A stretch of 64,000 nucleotides of DNA from Ferrovibrio terrae (GTDB taxonomy: Bacteria > Pseudomonadota > Alphaproteobacteria > Ferrovibrionales > Ferrovibrionaceae). A model generated the notes under the pieces. That model made no database searches, had not been told where the DNA came from, and saw only the letters and a program-made list of their open reading frames with translations. Both the position numbers and the translations under genes were made by a program. Shown here piece by piece: positions 44,126 through 53,237 of this stretch. Numbering within the stretch: the stretch's first letter is position 1; each line of letters starts with the position of its first letter. The stretch is from NCBI RefSeq assembly GCF_007197755.1, contig NZ_CP041636.1, forward strand, positions 1,090,001 to 1,154,000, given 5' to 3'.

Positions 44126-44500
44126 CTATAGCCGGTCCTGCGATGTGGCGACCGCCGCCTGCTGCCAGGGCGTGATGCCGGCGCTGAGGCTCAGGCCCCG
44201 CAGCACGAAATCTTCGATGGCGCGCTGGGTCTGGCGCTGCACCGGATCATGGCCCTTCAGCACCAGCACCAGCGCACTGCGCGGCAGATTGAAGCGCGTC
44301 GCAAACAGATCGAAGCTGATGCCATGCGCCCGGCAGGCCTGCAGCACCAGCGGCTGCACATCCTGCGCGAAGTACAGCCGCGCACCGCGTTCCGTCGTGG
44401 CGAGGCTGCCGCGGGCGCTGTTCAGCGAAGCCAGGGCGCGTCCCGACTGCGCCTGGGCGAGGCCGGGGCGGGCGAAGCGCGGATACTGCATCGGATTCAT
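44126..44500 (-). CDS. Uncharacterised HTH-like protein, paralogue B
   Basis: 124 residues from the ATG at 44500, with AGAGG before it. Residues about 41-100 (RLYFAQDVQPLVLQACRAHGISFDLFATRF then RSALVLVLKGHDPVQRQTQRAIEDFVL) align with paralogue A, sharing LY, DVQP, VL, ACR, ISFD, R-A-VL-LKG-DPV. The N-terminus is Arg/Ala-rich, unlike A. Same proposed HTH role, probably a tandem duplicate. Confidence 0.7.
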   Translation of the reverse strand: MNPMQYPRFARPGLAQAQSGRALASLNSARGSLATTERGARLYFAQDVQPLVLQACRAHGISFDLFATRFNLPRSALVLVLKGHDPVQRQTQRAIEDFVLRGLSLSAGITPWQQAAVATSQDRL

Positions 44501-44635
44501 GGGCGGCCTCTGATCTGGCTTTATACGCGCGCGGCATGCGCGGCACGGTCGCACCATCACAACGCCGCATCGCTGCGGCAGTTTCAGACTGGAAAAAGAT
44601 TTTTGCCCGGAGAGAGAAAAGTTGGGAGAGAAGCG

Positions 44636-44926
44636 TCAGACGCTGAGATCGGCCTTGCGGCCCAGGCCACGCGGCCGCGTGTCGGTTCTGGCCTCGGTGG
44701 CGGCTGCCTGGTTATCCGCCTTTTTGCCTTTTTCGCCCTTGGCGCCGGCGCTGCCGCCGCTGTTGCCGGATGCCGTGGCCGCCATGCGGGTCTGCTGACC
44801 GCCGACCGGCACAGCCGTCACCGCTGCGGCCGCCTGGACTGCAGTGGGAGCTTGGTTCTGCTGGAGTCCCTGGGCCGGATTACTTGCCAGGGCCTGGGGC
44901 AGAACAGGTGGCACAAATAGGCTCAT
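44636..44926 (-). CDS. Small low-complexity protein, function unknown
   Basis: 96 residues from the ATG at 44926; there is no strong ribosome site. It starts MSLFVPPVLPQALASNPAQG, then Gln/Ala/Gly-rich with GAKGEKGKKADNQ and a basic end (RPRGLGRKADLSV). No domain was recognised. It is on the same strand as the HTH-like pair, 135 bp upstream of it. Could be spurious, but composition and codon positions look coding. Confidence 0.45.
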   Translation of the reverse strand: MSLFVPPVLPQALASNPAQGLQQNQAPTAVQAAAAVTAVPVGGQQTRMAATASGNSGGSAGAKGEKGKKADNQAAATEARTDTRPRGLGRKADLSV

Positions 44927-45062
44927 GGTTAAGATGTAAGATGACACCCCTTGCTTGACAAGAAATTAAAGTAAGATGGCAAGGAACGAGCCTAATCGTT
45001 AACGCCGTCTGGGACATCCGGGGGATGCCCTGACGAAACCATACCGGGAAAGAACTGCCGCC

Positions 45063-45428
45063 TTGTCCAAGCCCAAGCTGTCCAAACCTGCACAAAAGGC
45101 TCCGGGCAAGCCCGGCCTGCTGGCCCGGCTGTTCGGTGCGGAGCAGCCGGCCGCGCCGAAGCCGGCCCAGAAATACACTGGCCCCGCCAAGACTGACTCC
45201 CGGGACCCCCGCATCCTGCTGGCGCAGCAGATCCGTGCGATCCGCGCCAAGCTGAACCCGCAGATCCTGCGTCTGGCCGAGAAGGTGGCCAAGAAGGGCC
45301 CGCCGACCACCGACCAGGACCGCGCCACCCTGGCGATCGAAATCTTCCTGGCCCAGAAGGAAGATGGCGGCGATTTTGCCACCAGGCTCAAGGCCAGGCT
45401 GGACGACCGCAAGCGCAACAGCCACTAA
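45063..45428 (+). CDS. Small Lys/Ala-rich protein of unknown function
   Basis: 121 residues from a TTG at 45063 with GGGAAAG upstream. The first 50 residues are Lys/Pro/Ala-rich (SKPKLSKPAQKAPGKPG), then a helical segment (RDPRILLAQQIRAIRAKLNPQILRLAEKVAKKGPP, TTDQDRATLAIEIFLAQKED). No family was recognised. A perfect 11-bp hairpin follows at 45482. Confidence 0.6.
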   Translation: MSKPKLSKPAQKAPGKPGLLARLFGAEQPAAPKPAQKYTGPAKTDSRDPRILLAQQIRAIRAKLNPQILRLAEKVAKKGPPTTDQDRATLAIEIFLAQKEDGGDFATRLKARLDDRKRNSH

Positions 45429-45481
45429 CCCGCCCGGCCCGGGCCGGCCCGACTTTCTCCAAAACGGAAAAACTGATTCGC

Positions 45482-45507
45482 CCACAGCGCGGCTACCCGC
45501 GCTGTGG
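45482..45507 (+). promoter_or_regulatory. Long hairpin in the leader of the PRISE-type gene
   Basis: CCACAGCGCGG / CCGCGCTGTGG: perfect 11-bp arms, 4-base loop CTAC, ending 21 bases before the ATG at 45529. No T-run follows. It could end the upstream transcript with Rho or lower translation of the gene after it. Confidence 0.5.
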
Positions 45508-45528
45508 CGCACCCCTACCTTGCCCGGC

Positions 45529-46587
45529 ATGGACACTGCACATGCCGTCATTGTCGGCGCCCAAGGCGTCATCGGTCGCAACCTCGCCGGCCACCTGCTG
45601 AAGCAGGGCTGGCGCGTCACCGGCCTGTCGCGTCGTGGTGGCGAGGCGACAGAGCGACAAACCCATATCGCCGTCGACCTGCTGGATGAGGCCGACACGC
45701 ACAGCAAACTCACGACCCTGCGCAATGTCAGCCATGTCTTCTATGCAGCCTATCAGGACCGGCCGAGCTGGGCCGAGCTGGTCGCACCCAACATGGCGAT
45801 GCTGAGGAACGGCATCGACGCCATCGAGGCGGCCTCGCCGACCACGCTGCGGCATGTCAGCCTGATGCAGGGCTACAAAGTTTATGGCGCGCATCTCGGC
45901 CCGTTTGCGACGCCTGCGCGCGAAGAAGATGGCGGCCGCCACATGCCACCGGAATTCAATGTCGACCAGCAGGATTTCCTGCGTGCCCGCCAGCAGGGCA
46001 AAGCCTGGACCTGGTCGGCGATCCGGCCCTCAGTGGTGGGCGGTTTCGCGCTCGGCAATCCGATGAACCTCGCCGTGGCGATTGCCGTCTATGCCTCGAT
46101 CTCGAAAGAGCTCGGTCTGCCGCTGCGCTTTCCCGGCAAGCCCGGCGCCTATGACAGACTGCTCGAAATGACCGATGCCGGACTGCTGGCGCAGGCCACT
46201 GTCTGGGCCGCCACCACACCGGCCGGCGCCAACGAGGCCTTCAATATTGCCAATGGCGATCTGTTCCGCTGGAGCGGCATGTGGCCACGCATCGCGCGCT
46301 ATTTCGATCTGGAACTCGCGCCGCCACTGCCGCTGCAGCTCAGCGTCGTGATGGCCGACAAGGCGTCGCTGTGGCAGCAGATGCAGGTGAAATACGGCCT
46401 GGTCCGGCACGACTATGCGCGCGAACTGTCACCCTGGAGCTTCGCGGATTTCGTCTTCTCCTGGGACTACGACATGTTTGCCGACACATCGAAATCACGC
46501 CGCGCCGGCTTTCATTCATATGTCGAGACCGAGGCGATGTTCATCGCCATCTTCGACGACCTGCGTCGCCGTAAAGTGATTCCATAA
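45529..46587 (+). CDS. SDR-family NAD(P)-dependent reductase of the PRISE (VEP1/iridoid-synthase-like) type
   Basis: 352 residues from the ATG at 45529. The Rossmann motif GAQGVIGR is near the start. PRISE hallmarks follow: HVSLMQGYKVYGAHLGPF (Lys and Tyr of the active site in the family pattern QxxKxYGxHxGPF), PAREED, and PPEFNVDQQDFL. Such enzymes reduce enone C=C bonds using NADPH. The substrate here is unknown. The MFS gene follows 16 bp later, so the two are likely co-transcribed. Confidence 0.85.
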   Translation: MDTAHAVIVGAQGVIGRNLAGHLLKQGWRVTGLSRRGGEATERQTHIAVDLLDEADTHSKLTTLRNVSHVFYAAYQDRPSWAELVAPNMAMLRNGIDAIEAASPTTLRHVSLMQGYKVYGAHLGPFATPAREEDGGRHMPPEFNVDQQDFLRARQQGKAWTWSAIRPSVVGGFALGNPMNLAVAIAVYASISKELGLPLRFPGKPGAYDRLLEMTDAGLLAQATVWAATTPAGANEAFNIANGDLFRWSGMWPRIARYFDLELAPPLPLQLSVVMADKASLWQQMQVKYGLVRHDYARELSPWSFADFVFSWDYDMFADTSKSRRAGFHSYVETEAMFIAIFDDLRRRKVIP

Positions 46588-46603
46588 AACAGAAAGCCAC
46601 CTC

Positions 46604-47788
46604 ATGCGTCCCTCGTCCACGATTGCCATTGCGGCACTCGCCGTCAGCGCTTTCGCCATCGGCACCACCGAATTCGTCATCATGGGGCTGTTGCCACAGC
46701 TGGCTGCCGACTTCGCCGTCTCGGTGCCCGGCGCCGGTCTGCTGGTCACCGGCTACGCGCTCGGCGTCGCCATCGGTGCGCCGCTGCTGGCGGCGCTGAC
46801 CGGCCGCGTTCCGCGTAAAACCCTGCTGCTGGCGCTGATGGCGCTGTTCACGCTGGGCAATATCCTCTGCGCCACCGCACCCAGTTACACGCTGATGATG
46901 GCGGCGCGCGTCGTCACCAGCTTCGCGCATGGCAGCTTCTTCGGTGTCGGTTCGGTGGTCGCCGCCGGCCTGGTGGCGCAGGACAAACGCGCCGGCGCGG
47001 TGGCGCTGATGTTCACGGGGCTCACCATTGCCAATATCCTTGGCGTGCCCTTCGGCAAGCTGCTGGGCGATGTCTATGGCTGGCGCTCGACCTTCTGGGC
47101 CATTTCCGGCCTCGGCGTGATCGCCATGGCCGCCGTCGCCCTGCTGGTGCCGCGCATCGCGCGCGTCGAGGACTCGAACTTCCTGAAAGAACTACGCGTG
47201 GCGATGAAGCCGCCTGTGCTGCTGGCACTGGCCACAACGGTCTTTGGCTTTGCTGGCGTGTTTGCCGCCTTCACCTATGTCGCGCCGCTGCTGCTCGATG
47301 TCACCGGCACGACGCAGGGCATGGTGACAGCCGCACTGGTGCTGTTCGGCATCGGCGTCACCATCGGCAACATGTTGGGTGGCAAGGTGGCCGACTACAG
47401 CCTGATGCCGGGCCTGATGGGGATTCTCGCGCTGCTGATCCTGGTGCTGGTGGCGCAGTATGTCTTCGCCACGCAGCTCTGGCCGACGCTTGCACTGGTC
47501 ACGCTGGTCGGCGTATTTGGCTTCGCCACCGTGCCGGGCCTGCAGACCCGCGTGCTGGACAAGGCGTCTGACGCCGCAGCGCTCGCCGCCACGCTGAATA
47601 TCGGGGCCTTCAATCTCGGCAATGCGATCGGCGCCTGGGTCGGCGCCGTGGTGATCGAACAGGGTTTTGGTATTGCCGCCACTGCACTGGGCGGCGCGGC
47701 GCTGGCAACGATCGGTCTGGTGGCGACGGCGATGGGGCATATGGGGGATCGGGCGGAAAGCCGCACGGCGCTGGCCGCAGCAGAGTAA
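46604..47788 (+). CDS. MFS transporter (DHA1/AraJ-like)
   Basis: 394 residues, twelve membrane helices. TTEFVIMGLLPQLAADF, GYALGVAIGAPLLAALTGRVPRKTLL (motif A region), LCATAPSYTLMMAARVVTSFAHGSFFGVG and GLTIANILGVPFGKLLGDVYGWRSTF (motif C-like GxxxGxxxG) are typical of drug/sugar efflux permeases. Proton-driven export is expected. It follows the PRISE-type gene by 16 bp. Confidence 0.93.
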   Translation: MRPSSTIAIAALAVSAFAIGTTEFVIMGLLPQLAADFAVSVPGAGLLVTGYALGVAIGAPLLAALTGRVPRKTLLLALMALFTLGNILCATAPSYTLMMAARVVTSFAHGSFFGVGSVVAAGLVAQDKRAGAVALMFTGLTIANILGVPFGKLLGDVYGWRSTFWAISGLGVIAMAAVALLVPRIARVEDSNFLKELRVAMKPPVLLALATTVFGFAGVFAAFTYVAPLLLDVTGTTQGMVTAALVLFGIGVTIGNMLGGKVADYSLMPGLMGILALLILVLVAQYVFATQLWPTLALVTLVGVFGFATVPGLQTRVLDKASDAAALAATLNIGAFNLGNAIGAWVGAVVIEQGFGIAATALGGAALATIGLVATAMGHMGDRAESRTALAAAE

Positions 47789-47795
47789 CACTACC

Positions 47796-47838
47796 ATCGT
47801 CACCCCGGGTCTGCGCTACGCTACGCCCGGGATGATGG
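47796..47838. repeat. REP-like palindrome between convergent genes
   Basis: CATCGTCACCCCGGG and CCCGGGATGATGG-like arms enclose a short GCGCTACGCTACG loop. It lies between the convergent MFS and LysR genes and may act as a two-way terminator. Confidence 0.6.
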
Positions 47839-47849
47839 ATAAGAGAGAG

Positions 47850-48785
47850 TCAGCGCTTCTTCTTTGGTTTGACCGCGGTGGCCGACATGACATCACGCTC
47901 CACTGCCTGCAGCTGCTTCGTGATGAAATCGACGAAACAGAGCACCCGATGCGGCACCTGGCGGCCGGGCGGGAAGACCGCATGCACGGACTCGGCGCGG
48001 CGATACTGCGGCAGCACGGTGACCAGCCTGCCGTCGCGCAGATCCTCCGCCACGTCCCAGATCGATTTCTGCACCAGGCCCAGTCCCGCCAGCATCCAGG
48101 CATAGGCCACCTCGCCATTACTGGCAGACAGGCGCCCGCTGATCCGTATGGCGGTCTCCTGCGCGTCGCCAGTAAAGCGCCAGACCTGGCCCGAGCCGCC
48201 GCTGCCGCAGATGGCGATACAGTCATGCTGCTCCAGATCGGACAACTGCTGCGGCTGGCCCCGTTTCCTGAAATAGGCCGGCGCGCCGCAGATCAGACGC
48301 TGGTTCGCCACCAGACGGCGCGCACGCAAGGACGAATCCGTCAACTCGCCCATGCGGATGGCAAGATCGATATTCTCCTCCAGCAGGTCGACGATGGTAT
48401 CGGTGAGCTGCAGATGAAAATTGAGTTGCGGCTGCTGGGCTGCAAAAGCGGCGATCAGCGGTGCCAGCCGGTTGCGGCCGAACGCCACCGGCGCGGTGAT
48501 GCGGATGCTGCCGGTCAAGCGTCCGTCGGCGCCGGCCACTGCCTGCTCGGCATCGGCAATCTCGGAGAGGATACCACGACAGCGCTCGAAAAACGCCTGG
48601 CCGTCTTCGGTCAATGCCAGCTTGCGCGTCGTGCGTGTCACCAACCGGCTGCCGAGCCGCTTCTCCAGCGCGGCAAGCTGCTTGCTGACCACCGCCACGG
48701 ACAGATTGAGCCGGCGCGCCGCCGCCGACAGGCTGCCGCCGCCGGCCACAGCCGCGAAGATTTCCATTTCGCGCAAACGATCCAT
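47850..48785 (-). CDS. LysR-family transcriptional regulator
   Basis: 311 residues. The N-terminal HTH (MEIFAAVAGGGSLSAAARRLNLSVAVVSKQLAALEKRLGSRLVTRTTRKLALTEDG in order) precedes a LysR substrate domain (ISGRLSASNGEVAYAWMLAGLGLVQKSIWDV). The C-terminus is Lys/Arg-rich (AVKPKKKR). It lies 38 bp after the class C beta-lactamase gene on the same strand, not divergent as ampR is, so it need not control it. Confidence 0.95.
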   Translation of the reverse strand: MDRLREMEIFAAVAGGGSLSAAARRLNLSVAVVSKQLAALEKRLGSRLVTRTTRKLALTEDGQAFFERCRGILSEIADAEQAVAGADGRLTGSIRITAPVAFGRNRLAPLIAAFAAQQPQLNFHLQLTDTIVDLLEENIDLAIRMGELTDSSLRARRLVANQRLICGAPAYFRKRGQPQQLSDLEQHDCIAICGSGGSGQVWRFTGDAQETAIRISGRLSASNGEVAYAWMLAGLGLVQKSIWDVAEDLRDGRLVTVLPQYRRAESVHAVFPPGRQVPHRVLCFVDFITKQLQAVERDVMSATAVKPKKKR

Positions 48786-48823
48786 GCCGGTGAAGATGGC
48801 ACGGCATCTGGCAAAAGACCAGA

Positions 48824-49984
48824 TCAGCGCGCCAGTCGTTCCAGCACGGCATGCGCCGCCGTCACGCGTGCGGCGATCGGCAGGTTGCGGTTGGCCAGCA
48901 TCACCAGACCGATATTCCGCCCCGGCAGGAAAGCGACATATGCGCCGAAGCCATTGGTGGCACCAGTCTTGTTATACAGACGTGCGCCTGATGGCGGCTG
49001 TGGCGGCACCAGCATCGTCGCCGGATTGCTCTGCTGGCTCATCTGTTCGGAATTTCCGGCCAGCAGCTGGTCGAGCGGCACCGGCCAGGGATACTGCTCC
49101 CAACCCAATCCTTGAATCATCTGGCCCTGCATCATCGGGCCGATCTGCACATAGCCGGTCTGCGCGAGCTCGACCGCGCGCCGCATCGGCGGTTCCAGCG
49201 ATGCAGGCCGCAGATTCAACTGCACGAAGCGGATCATGTCGGCGGCCGATGACTTCACGCCATAGGCCTCGGCATCCAGCGGGCCGGGATTGACGCGCAC
49301 CGGCTGGTTCGTGCGGCTGTAGCCCCAGGCATAACGCGGCAGTTCGGATGGCGGCACGCGCACAAAGGTGCTGCGCAGACCAAATTGCGGAAACAGCTCG
49401 CGTTCGGCCAGCGTGGCGAAATCGCGCTGCAGCGACATGGCCGCGACATGGCCGAACAGGCCGATGCTGGGATTGGAATACCGCCGCTGCACGCCTGGTT
49501 GTGCAGATGGAGTCCAGCGCTGGTACCAGTCGATCATGCGCTCGTAACTGGTGACATCGGCCGGGAACTGCAGCGGCAGGCCGCCGGCGGTATAGGTGCC
49601 GAGCTGTAACAGCGTGGCGCGATCCACCGCGCTGCCACGCAAGGCCGGCAGAGACTGGCCGGGATGATCGTTGAGCGACAGGCGGCCGAGCGCGGCGGCA
49701 TAGCCGCCGAGAATGCCGGTAAAGGTTTTGCTGACCGAGCCCAGTTCGAACAGCGTGTCAGGCGTGACCGGCGTTTTCGCGTCGCGCGCGGCAACGCCGT
49801 AACTGGCGATCTCGACGCGATCCCCGACCGTGACCGCCACTGCCATACCCGGCACGTCATGCGCCTGCAGCAGCGGCCCGAAGGCGCGGTCAATCAGGTC
49901 GCGGATATCGGCGTGACGAGTATCGGCGGCCTGCGCCGGCGATACCGCAAAGAGGATAAGCAGGCCGGCGACAGCGGCGCGCAT
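48824..49984 (-). CDS. Class C (AmpC-type) beta-lactamase family serine hydrolase
   Basis: 386 residues from the ATG at 49984. A Sec signal (AAVAGLLILFAVSPAQA, cut near 19-20) is followed by the three class C motifs: SVSK (Ser83, Lys86), YSN (Tyr169-Asn171) and KTG in LYNKTGATNGFGAYV. Length and layout fit AmpC more than esterase-like relatives. It should be periplasmic and cut beta-lactams. Regulation is not visible; no ampR lies divergent from it. Confidence 0.9.
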   Translation of the reverse strand: MRAAVAGLLILFAVSPAQAADTRHADIRDLIDRAFGPLLQAHDVPGMAVAVTVGDRVEIASYGVAARDAKTPVTPDTLFELGSVSKTFTGILGGYAAALGRLSLNDHPGQSLPALRGSAVDRATLLQLGTYTAGGLPLQFPADVTSYERMIDWYQRWTPSAQPGVQRRYSNPSIGLFGHVAAMSLQRDFATLAERELFPQFGLRSTFVRVPPSELPRYAWGYSRTNQPVRVNPGPLDAEAYGVKSSAADMIRFVQLNLRPASLEPPMRRAVELAQTGYVQIGPMMQGQMIQGLGWEQYPWPVPLDQLLAGNSEQMSQQSNPATMLVPPQPPSGARLYNKTGATNGFGAYVAFLPGRNIGLVMLANRNLPIAARVTAAHAVLERLAR

Positions 49985-50003
49985 GGAGACCCGCAAAGAA
50001 GCT

Positions 50004-50894
50004 TTAGTGCAGAATGCCGGGCGTCGTACCAGGCTTGGCTTCGCCGCCAGATTCGCTGCCAGCGACATGCTCGGCCGGCACAGCTTCGGAGGCCACGGCT
50101 GCCTCGGCCATGTCCTTGGCCTGGGCATCGCCGCGTTTCAGCTTGTCATGCGCCTTGATCGAGAAGGGGATCGACACGATGTAGGCGATCTCCATGGCGG
50201 CCAGCGTATACCATGGCTGGTTCAGCAGGCCTGCCACCAGCAGGCCGACGCCGAGCAGCACTACACCAACATATTCACGCTTCACCCGCACGCGCTTGAA
50301 CGAGTAGGTCGGCACGCGGCTGATCATCATGCCGCCGATGAACAGCATCCAGATCGCGTTGAGGAACGACGAGGCGAAGAAGGCGCTTTCGAGTTCCAGG
50401 TTGATGATCAGGAACAGCAGGCTCAGACCCGCCGCGGCCGGTGCCGGCATGCCGGTAAAGAAGCTGCCGGTCCAGACCGGCTTGCTGTCGTCATCGAGTG
50501 CAGTGTTAAAACGCGCCAGGCGCAGGGCCGCACAGACACTGTAGGCCAGCACGACAAGCCAGCCGGTATTGCCGCTCTGGCCGATATCGTGCAGCGTCCA
50601 GAAATACAGCACCATCGCCGGCGCGACACCGAAGCTCAGGAAATCCGACAGCGAATCCAGCTCGGCGCCGAACTTCGACGCGCCCTTGAGCAGCCGTGCG
50701 ACGCGACCGTCCAGCATGTCGAAGAAGGCGGCCGTGGCGATGGCCAGCACGGCGAACTTGAACTGGCCGAGCATCGCGAAGCGGATCGCGGTGAGCCCCG
50801 AGCAGAGCGCGATGATGGTGAGTATATTCGGCGCCAGCGTATTGAGCGGCAGTTTGCCCAGACGGTGCGGCGGTTTCAGGTTGATCGGCTTCAT
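50004..50894 (-). CDS. pssA: CDP-diacylglycerol-serine O-phosphatidyltransferase
   Basis: 296 residues, membrane protein. The CDP-alcohol phosphotransferase motif is complete: DMLDGRVARLLKGASKFGAELDSLSD (D-x2-DG-x2-AR-x8-G-x3-D-x3-D). It makes phosphatidylserine from CDP-DAG and serine. The C-terminus is acidic/Ala-rich and specific to this copy. It follows psd on the same strand, the usual alphaproteobacterial psd-pssA unit. Confidence 0.95.
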   Translation of the reverse strand: MKPINLKPPHRLGKLPLNTLAPNILTIIALCSGLTAIRFAMLGQFKFAVLAIATAAFFDMLDGRVARLLKGASKFGAELDSLSDFLSFGVAPAMVLYFWTLHDIGQSGNTGWLVVLAYSVCAALRLARFNTALDDDSKPVWTGSFFTGMPAPAAAGLSLLFLIINLELESAFFASSFLNAIWMLFIGGMMISRVPTYSFKRVRVKREYVGVVLLGVGLLVAGLLNQPWYTLAAMEIAYIVSIPFSIKAHDKLKRGDAQAKDMAEAAVASEAVPAEHVAGSESGGEAKPGTTPGILH

Positions 50895-51008
50895 CGGCCA
50901 AACTCCATCGACACGGGACGGCTCCTTCCGGCAAGCCCTGCCAAGCTTAGCCGGGCAGGGTTACGGCAGGATTAAGACGCCCCGGAGATAACGTCCCTGG
51001 GATAACGA

Positions 51009-51701
51009 TCAGCGGACTTCGCCGGTTCGTGGCTGTTCGGTGGCGCCGTCCTCGGCGATCACGGTTTCACCGGCCACGCAGCGCTGGCCGGTCGCCACCA
51101 GCGGCACCATGCCATCGTCGAGATAGACGTCGACGCGGCTGCCGAAGCGGATCAGGCCGAAACGTTCGCCGGCTTTGTAGCTCTGGCCCTCGCGCGCTTC
51201 ACACAGGATGCGGCGGGCCACCAGGCCGGCAATCTGGACAACCGCGATTTCCTTGCCATTGTTCAGCTTCATGCGCAGCGACTGGCGCTCGTTGTCGATG
51301 CTGGCCTTGTCGAGCGCGGCATTGAGGAACTTGCCGGGGCGATAGGCCACGGCCATCACGGTGGCATCGATCGGCGAACGGTTCACATGCACGTCGAACA
51401 CATTCATGAACACGGAAATGCGCTGGCGGGCATCGCTGCCCATGCCGAGTTCCTCGGGCGGCACGGCGCGCTCGATCATCTGCACCACGCCATCGGCCGG
51501 CGAAATCAGCAGGCCCTCGCGCACCGGGGTGACGCGCGGCGGATCGCGGAAGAAATAGGTGCACCAGCAGGTCAGGATCACGCCCAGCCAACCGAGCGGT
51601 TCGGCGACCCAGAACAGCACCAGGGTCACGACCGCGAAGATGGCGATGAACTTCCAGCCTTCGCGGTGGATCGGGACCAGAACGGAACGGATGGTGTCCA
51701 T
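51009..51701 (-). CDS. psd: Phosphatidylserine decarboxylase (type A, pyruvoyl)
   Basis: 230 residues from the ATG at 51701. Membrane anchor near 15-45. Motifs: [39 protein letters not shown], and the self-cleavage Gly-Ser in [10 protein letters not shown], which makes the pyruvoyl group. It turns phosphatidylserine into phosphatidylethanolamine. The next gene downstream, 115 bp on, is pssA. Confidence 0.95.
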   Translation of the reverse strand: MDTIRSVLVPIHREGWKFIAIFAVVTLVLFWVAEPLGWLGVILTCWCTYFFRDPPRVTPVREGLLISPADGVVQMIERAVPPEELGMGSDARQRISVFMNVFDVHVNRSPIDATVMAVAYRPGKFLNAALDKASIDNERQSLRMKLNNGKEIAVVQIAGLVARRILCEAREGQSYKAGERFGLIRFGSRVDVYLDDGMVPLVATGQRCVAGETVIAEDGATEQPRTGEVR

Positions 51702-51823
51702 GTGAGGCGTAAACCTTTGGAGAAATGAGGCTGGGCGCAATGTAGCTATTGCTGCCCCTGGCTTAAAGGCCTGTCGGGCGGATTTATGGGCGGAATCGTT
51801 AATCCGGGACCAGCGCTTTCATC

Positions 51824-51893
51824 TCCCACCCTCACCCTCCCGCTTCGCGGGTCCCTCCCTCTCCCGCTTGCGGGAGAGAGTTGGGGTGAGGGC
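51824..51893. repeat. REP-like palindromic element
   Basis: CCCTCACCC... and ...GGGTGAGGG form outer arms, with inner CCCGCTTCGCGGG and CTCCCGCTTGCGGGAG hairpins. It lies between psd and the VOC gene, both on the minus strand. It is the common 'CTCTCCCGC-AAGCGGGAGAG' class of proteobacterial repeat. Confidence 0.6.
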
Positions 51894-51911
51894 CTTTCCA
51901 TTTTTCGTCCG

Positions 51912-52301
51912 TCAGATCTCCGCATACATTTCCAGCATGTTGCCGTCGGGGTCGCGGAAGAACAGCGTGCGATGGCCAAACGGCTGATCGGTCGGCGGCA
52001 GCACCAGCGCGATACCCTGCTGTGTCAGTTCGGCAGCGCAGGCATCGACATCGTCGCGCGCCACCTTGAAGGCCAACTGCAGGGCGGCCGTGTTTTTCGG
52101 CACAGGGTCGTCCTTCGCGGTCAGTCCGGGCAGCGCGAGTGCCAGCGTGTTGGGCCCGATGCAGTATTCGATCCAGCGCGGCGACAGCTCGCGGATCAGT
52201 TCGAGCTGCAGCACGTCTTCATAGAAGCGGCGCATCGCGGCCAGATCGCGCACATAGATCACGGTGTAGTCGATCGCCTTGATGGCCTTGAAAGCTGACA
52301 T
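51912..52301 (-). CDS. VOC family protein
   Basis: 129 residues. IDYTVIYVRDLAAMRRFYEDVLQLEL and the late DPDGNMLEMYAEI give the classical glyoxalase/dioxygenase-fold ends; PFGHRTLFFRDP is the third metal-site strand. Substrate unknown. It follows the LysR gene by 18 bp on the same strand and may be in its transcript. Confidence 0.9.
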   Translation of the reverse strand: MSAFKAIKAIDYTVIYVRDLAAMRRFYEDVLQLELIRELSPRWIEYCIGPNTLALALPGLTAKDDPVPKNTAALQLAFKVARDDVDACAAELTQQGIALVLPPTDQPFGHRTLFFRDPDGNMLEMYAEI

Positions 52302-52319
52302 GCTCGTCTCTCTCCGGAC

Positions 52320-53213
52320 TCAGTTCTGCAATACAGGTTCGGTGCGCAGCTTTTCCACGGCGAAATCGAGGAAGGCACGCACTTTCGCATTGGCACGGCG
52401 GCCTTCGGCATGCACCAGCTGCACCGGGGTCGGGGGCAGTTCGTAGTCCGCCAGCAGGATTTTCAGCTCACCCCTGGCCAGTGCCGGCGCCACCATATAG
52501 CTGAGCACGCGCGTGACACCGCGCCCGGCAATCGCTGCCTTGATCGCCACATCCGAGGAATTGACCGTGAAGCGCGCCGGCGGCGCCACACGCGCATTGT
52601 CCCTGAAAATCCACTGGTCGGCGGCGGCGGCTGACGAGAAAGCGATGGCGTCGTGCTGCAGCAGATCGTCAGGTTTTTGTGGCTCGCCATGCCGCGCCAG
52701 ATAGTCGGGTGCGGCGACGATCACGCGGCGCACTGCACCGACGCGGATGGCGCGCAGACTCGAATCCTGCAACTGCGCGATGCGCACGGCAATATCGAAG
52801 CCTTCGTCAATGAGGTTCGTGACGCGGTCGAGCAGCAGCAGCCGCGCATTGACGCCCGGATGTAGGCTCAGAAAATCCTGCACCAGCGGCGCAATATAGA
52901 GACTACCGAACATCTGCGACGCGGTGATGGCAAGGTCGCCGGTCGGCGCGCCATGGTCGCCGGCCGCCGAGGCCTCGGCCTCCTCGAGATCGGCCAGGAT
53001 GCGGCGCGCATCCATCAAAAAGCGCTGGCCCGCCTGGGTCAGGCGGACATGGCGCGTGCTGCGCTGGAACAGGCTGGTGCCGAGCCGCTCTTCCAGGCTG
53101 GCAATCGCCCGGGTCACCGAGGGCGGCGACAGGCGCAGATGGCGCGCCGCCTCGGCGAAGCCGGATTTCTCCGCCACCGAGAGGAAGATACGCATGGCGT
53201 CGAGCCGGTCCAT
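52320..53213 (-). CDS. LysR-family transcriptional regulator
   Basis: 297 residues. HTH: MRIFLSVAEKSGFAEAARHLRLSPPSVTRAIASLEERLGTSLFQRSTRHVRLTQAG (given in order). Effector domain: DLAITASQMFGSLYIAPLVQDFL onward, with a VAAPDYLARHG stretch. It diverges from the GST gene across 103 bp holding a strong TTTCA-N5-TGAAA dyad, so it likely controls gst and itself. Confidence 0.95.
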   Translation of the reverse strand: MDRLDAMRIFLSVAEKSGFAEAARHLRLSPPSVTRAIASLEERLGTSLFQRSTRHVRLTQAGQRFLMDARRILADLEEAEASAAGDHGAPTGDLAITASQMFGSLYIAPLVQDFLSLHPGVNARLLLLDRVTNLIDEGFDIAVRIAQLQDSSLRAIRVGAVRRVIVAAPDYLARHGEPQKPDDLLQHDAIAFSSAAAADQWIFRDNARVAPPARFTVNSSDVAIKAAIAGRGVTRVLSYMVAPALARGELKILLADYELPPTPVQLVHAEGRRANAKVRAFLDFAVEKLRTEPVLQN

Positions 53214-53218
53214 GGCAT

Positions 53219-53237
53219 TATTTCATAAACTGAAATA
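53219..53237. promoter_or_regulatory. LysR-type operator between the regulator and GST genes
   Basis: TATTTCA TAAAC TGAAATA: perfect 7-bp arms, 5-base centre; the inner part fits T-N11-A. It begins 6 bases upstream of the LysR start and is about 80 bases before the GST ATG. Confidence 0.65.

Noticed and set aside
48824-49984. ampR-ampC regulatory pair
   Set aside because: The LysR gene next to the beta-lactamase is downstream on the same strand, not divergent, so the usual ampR layout is absent.
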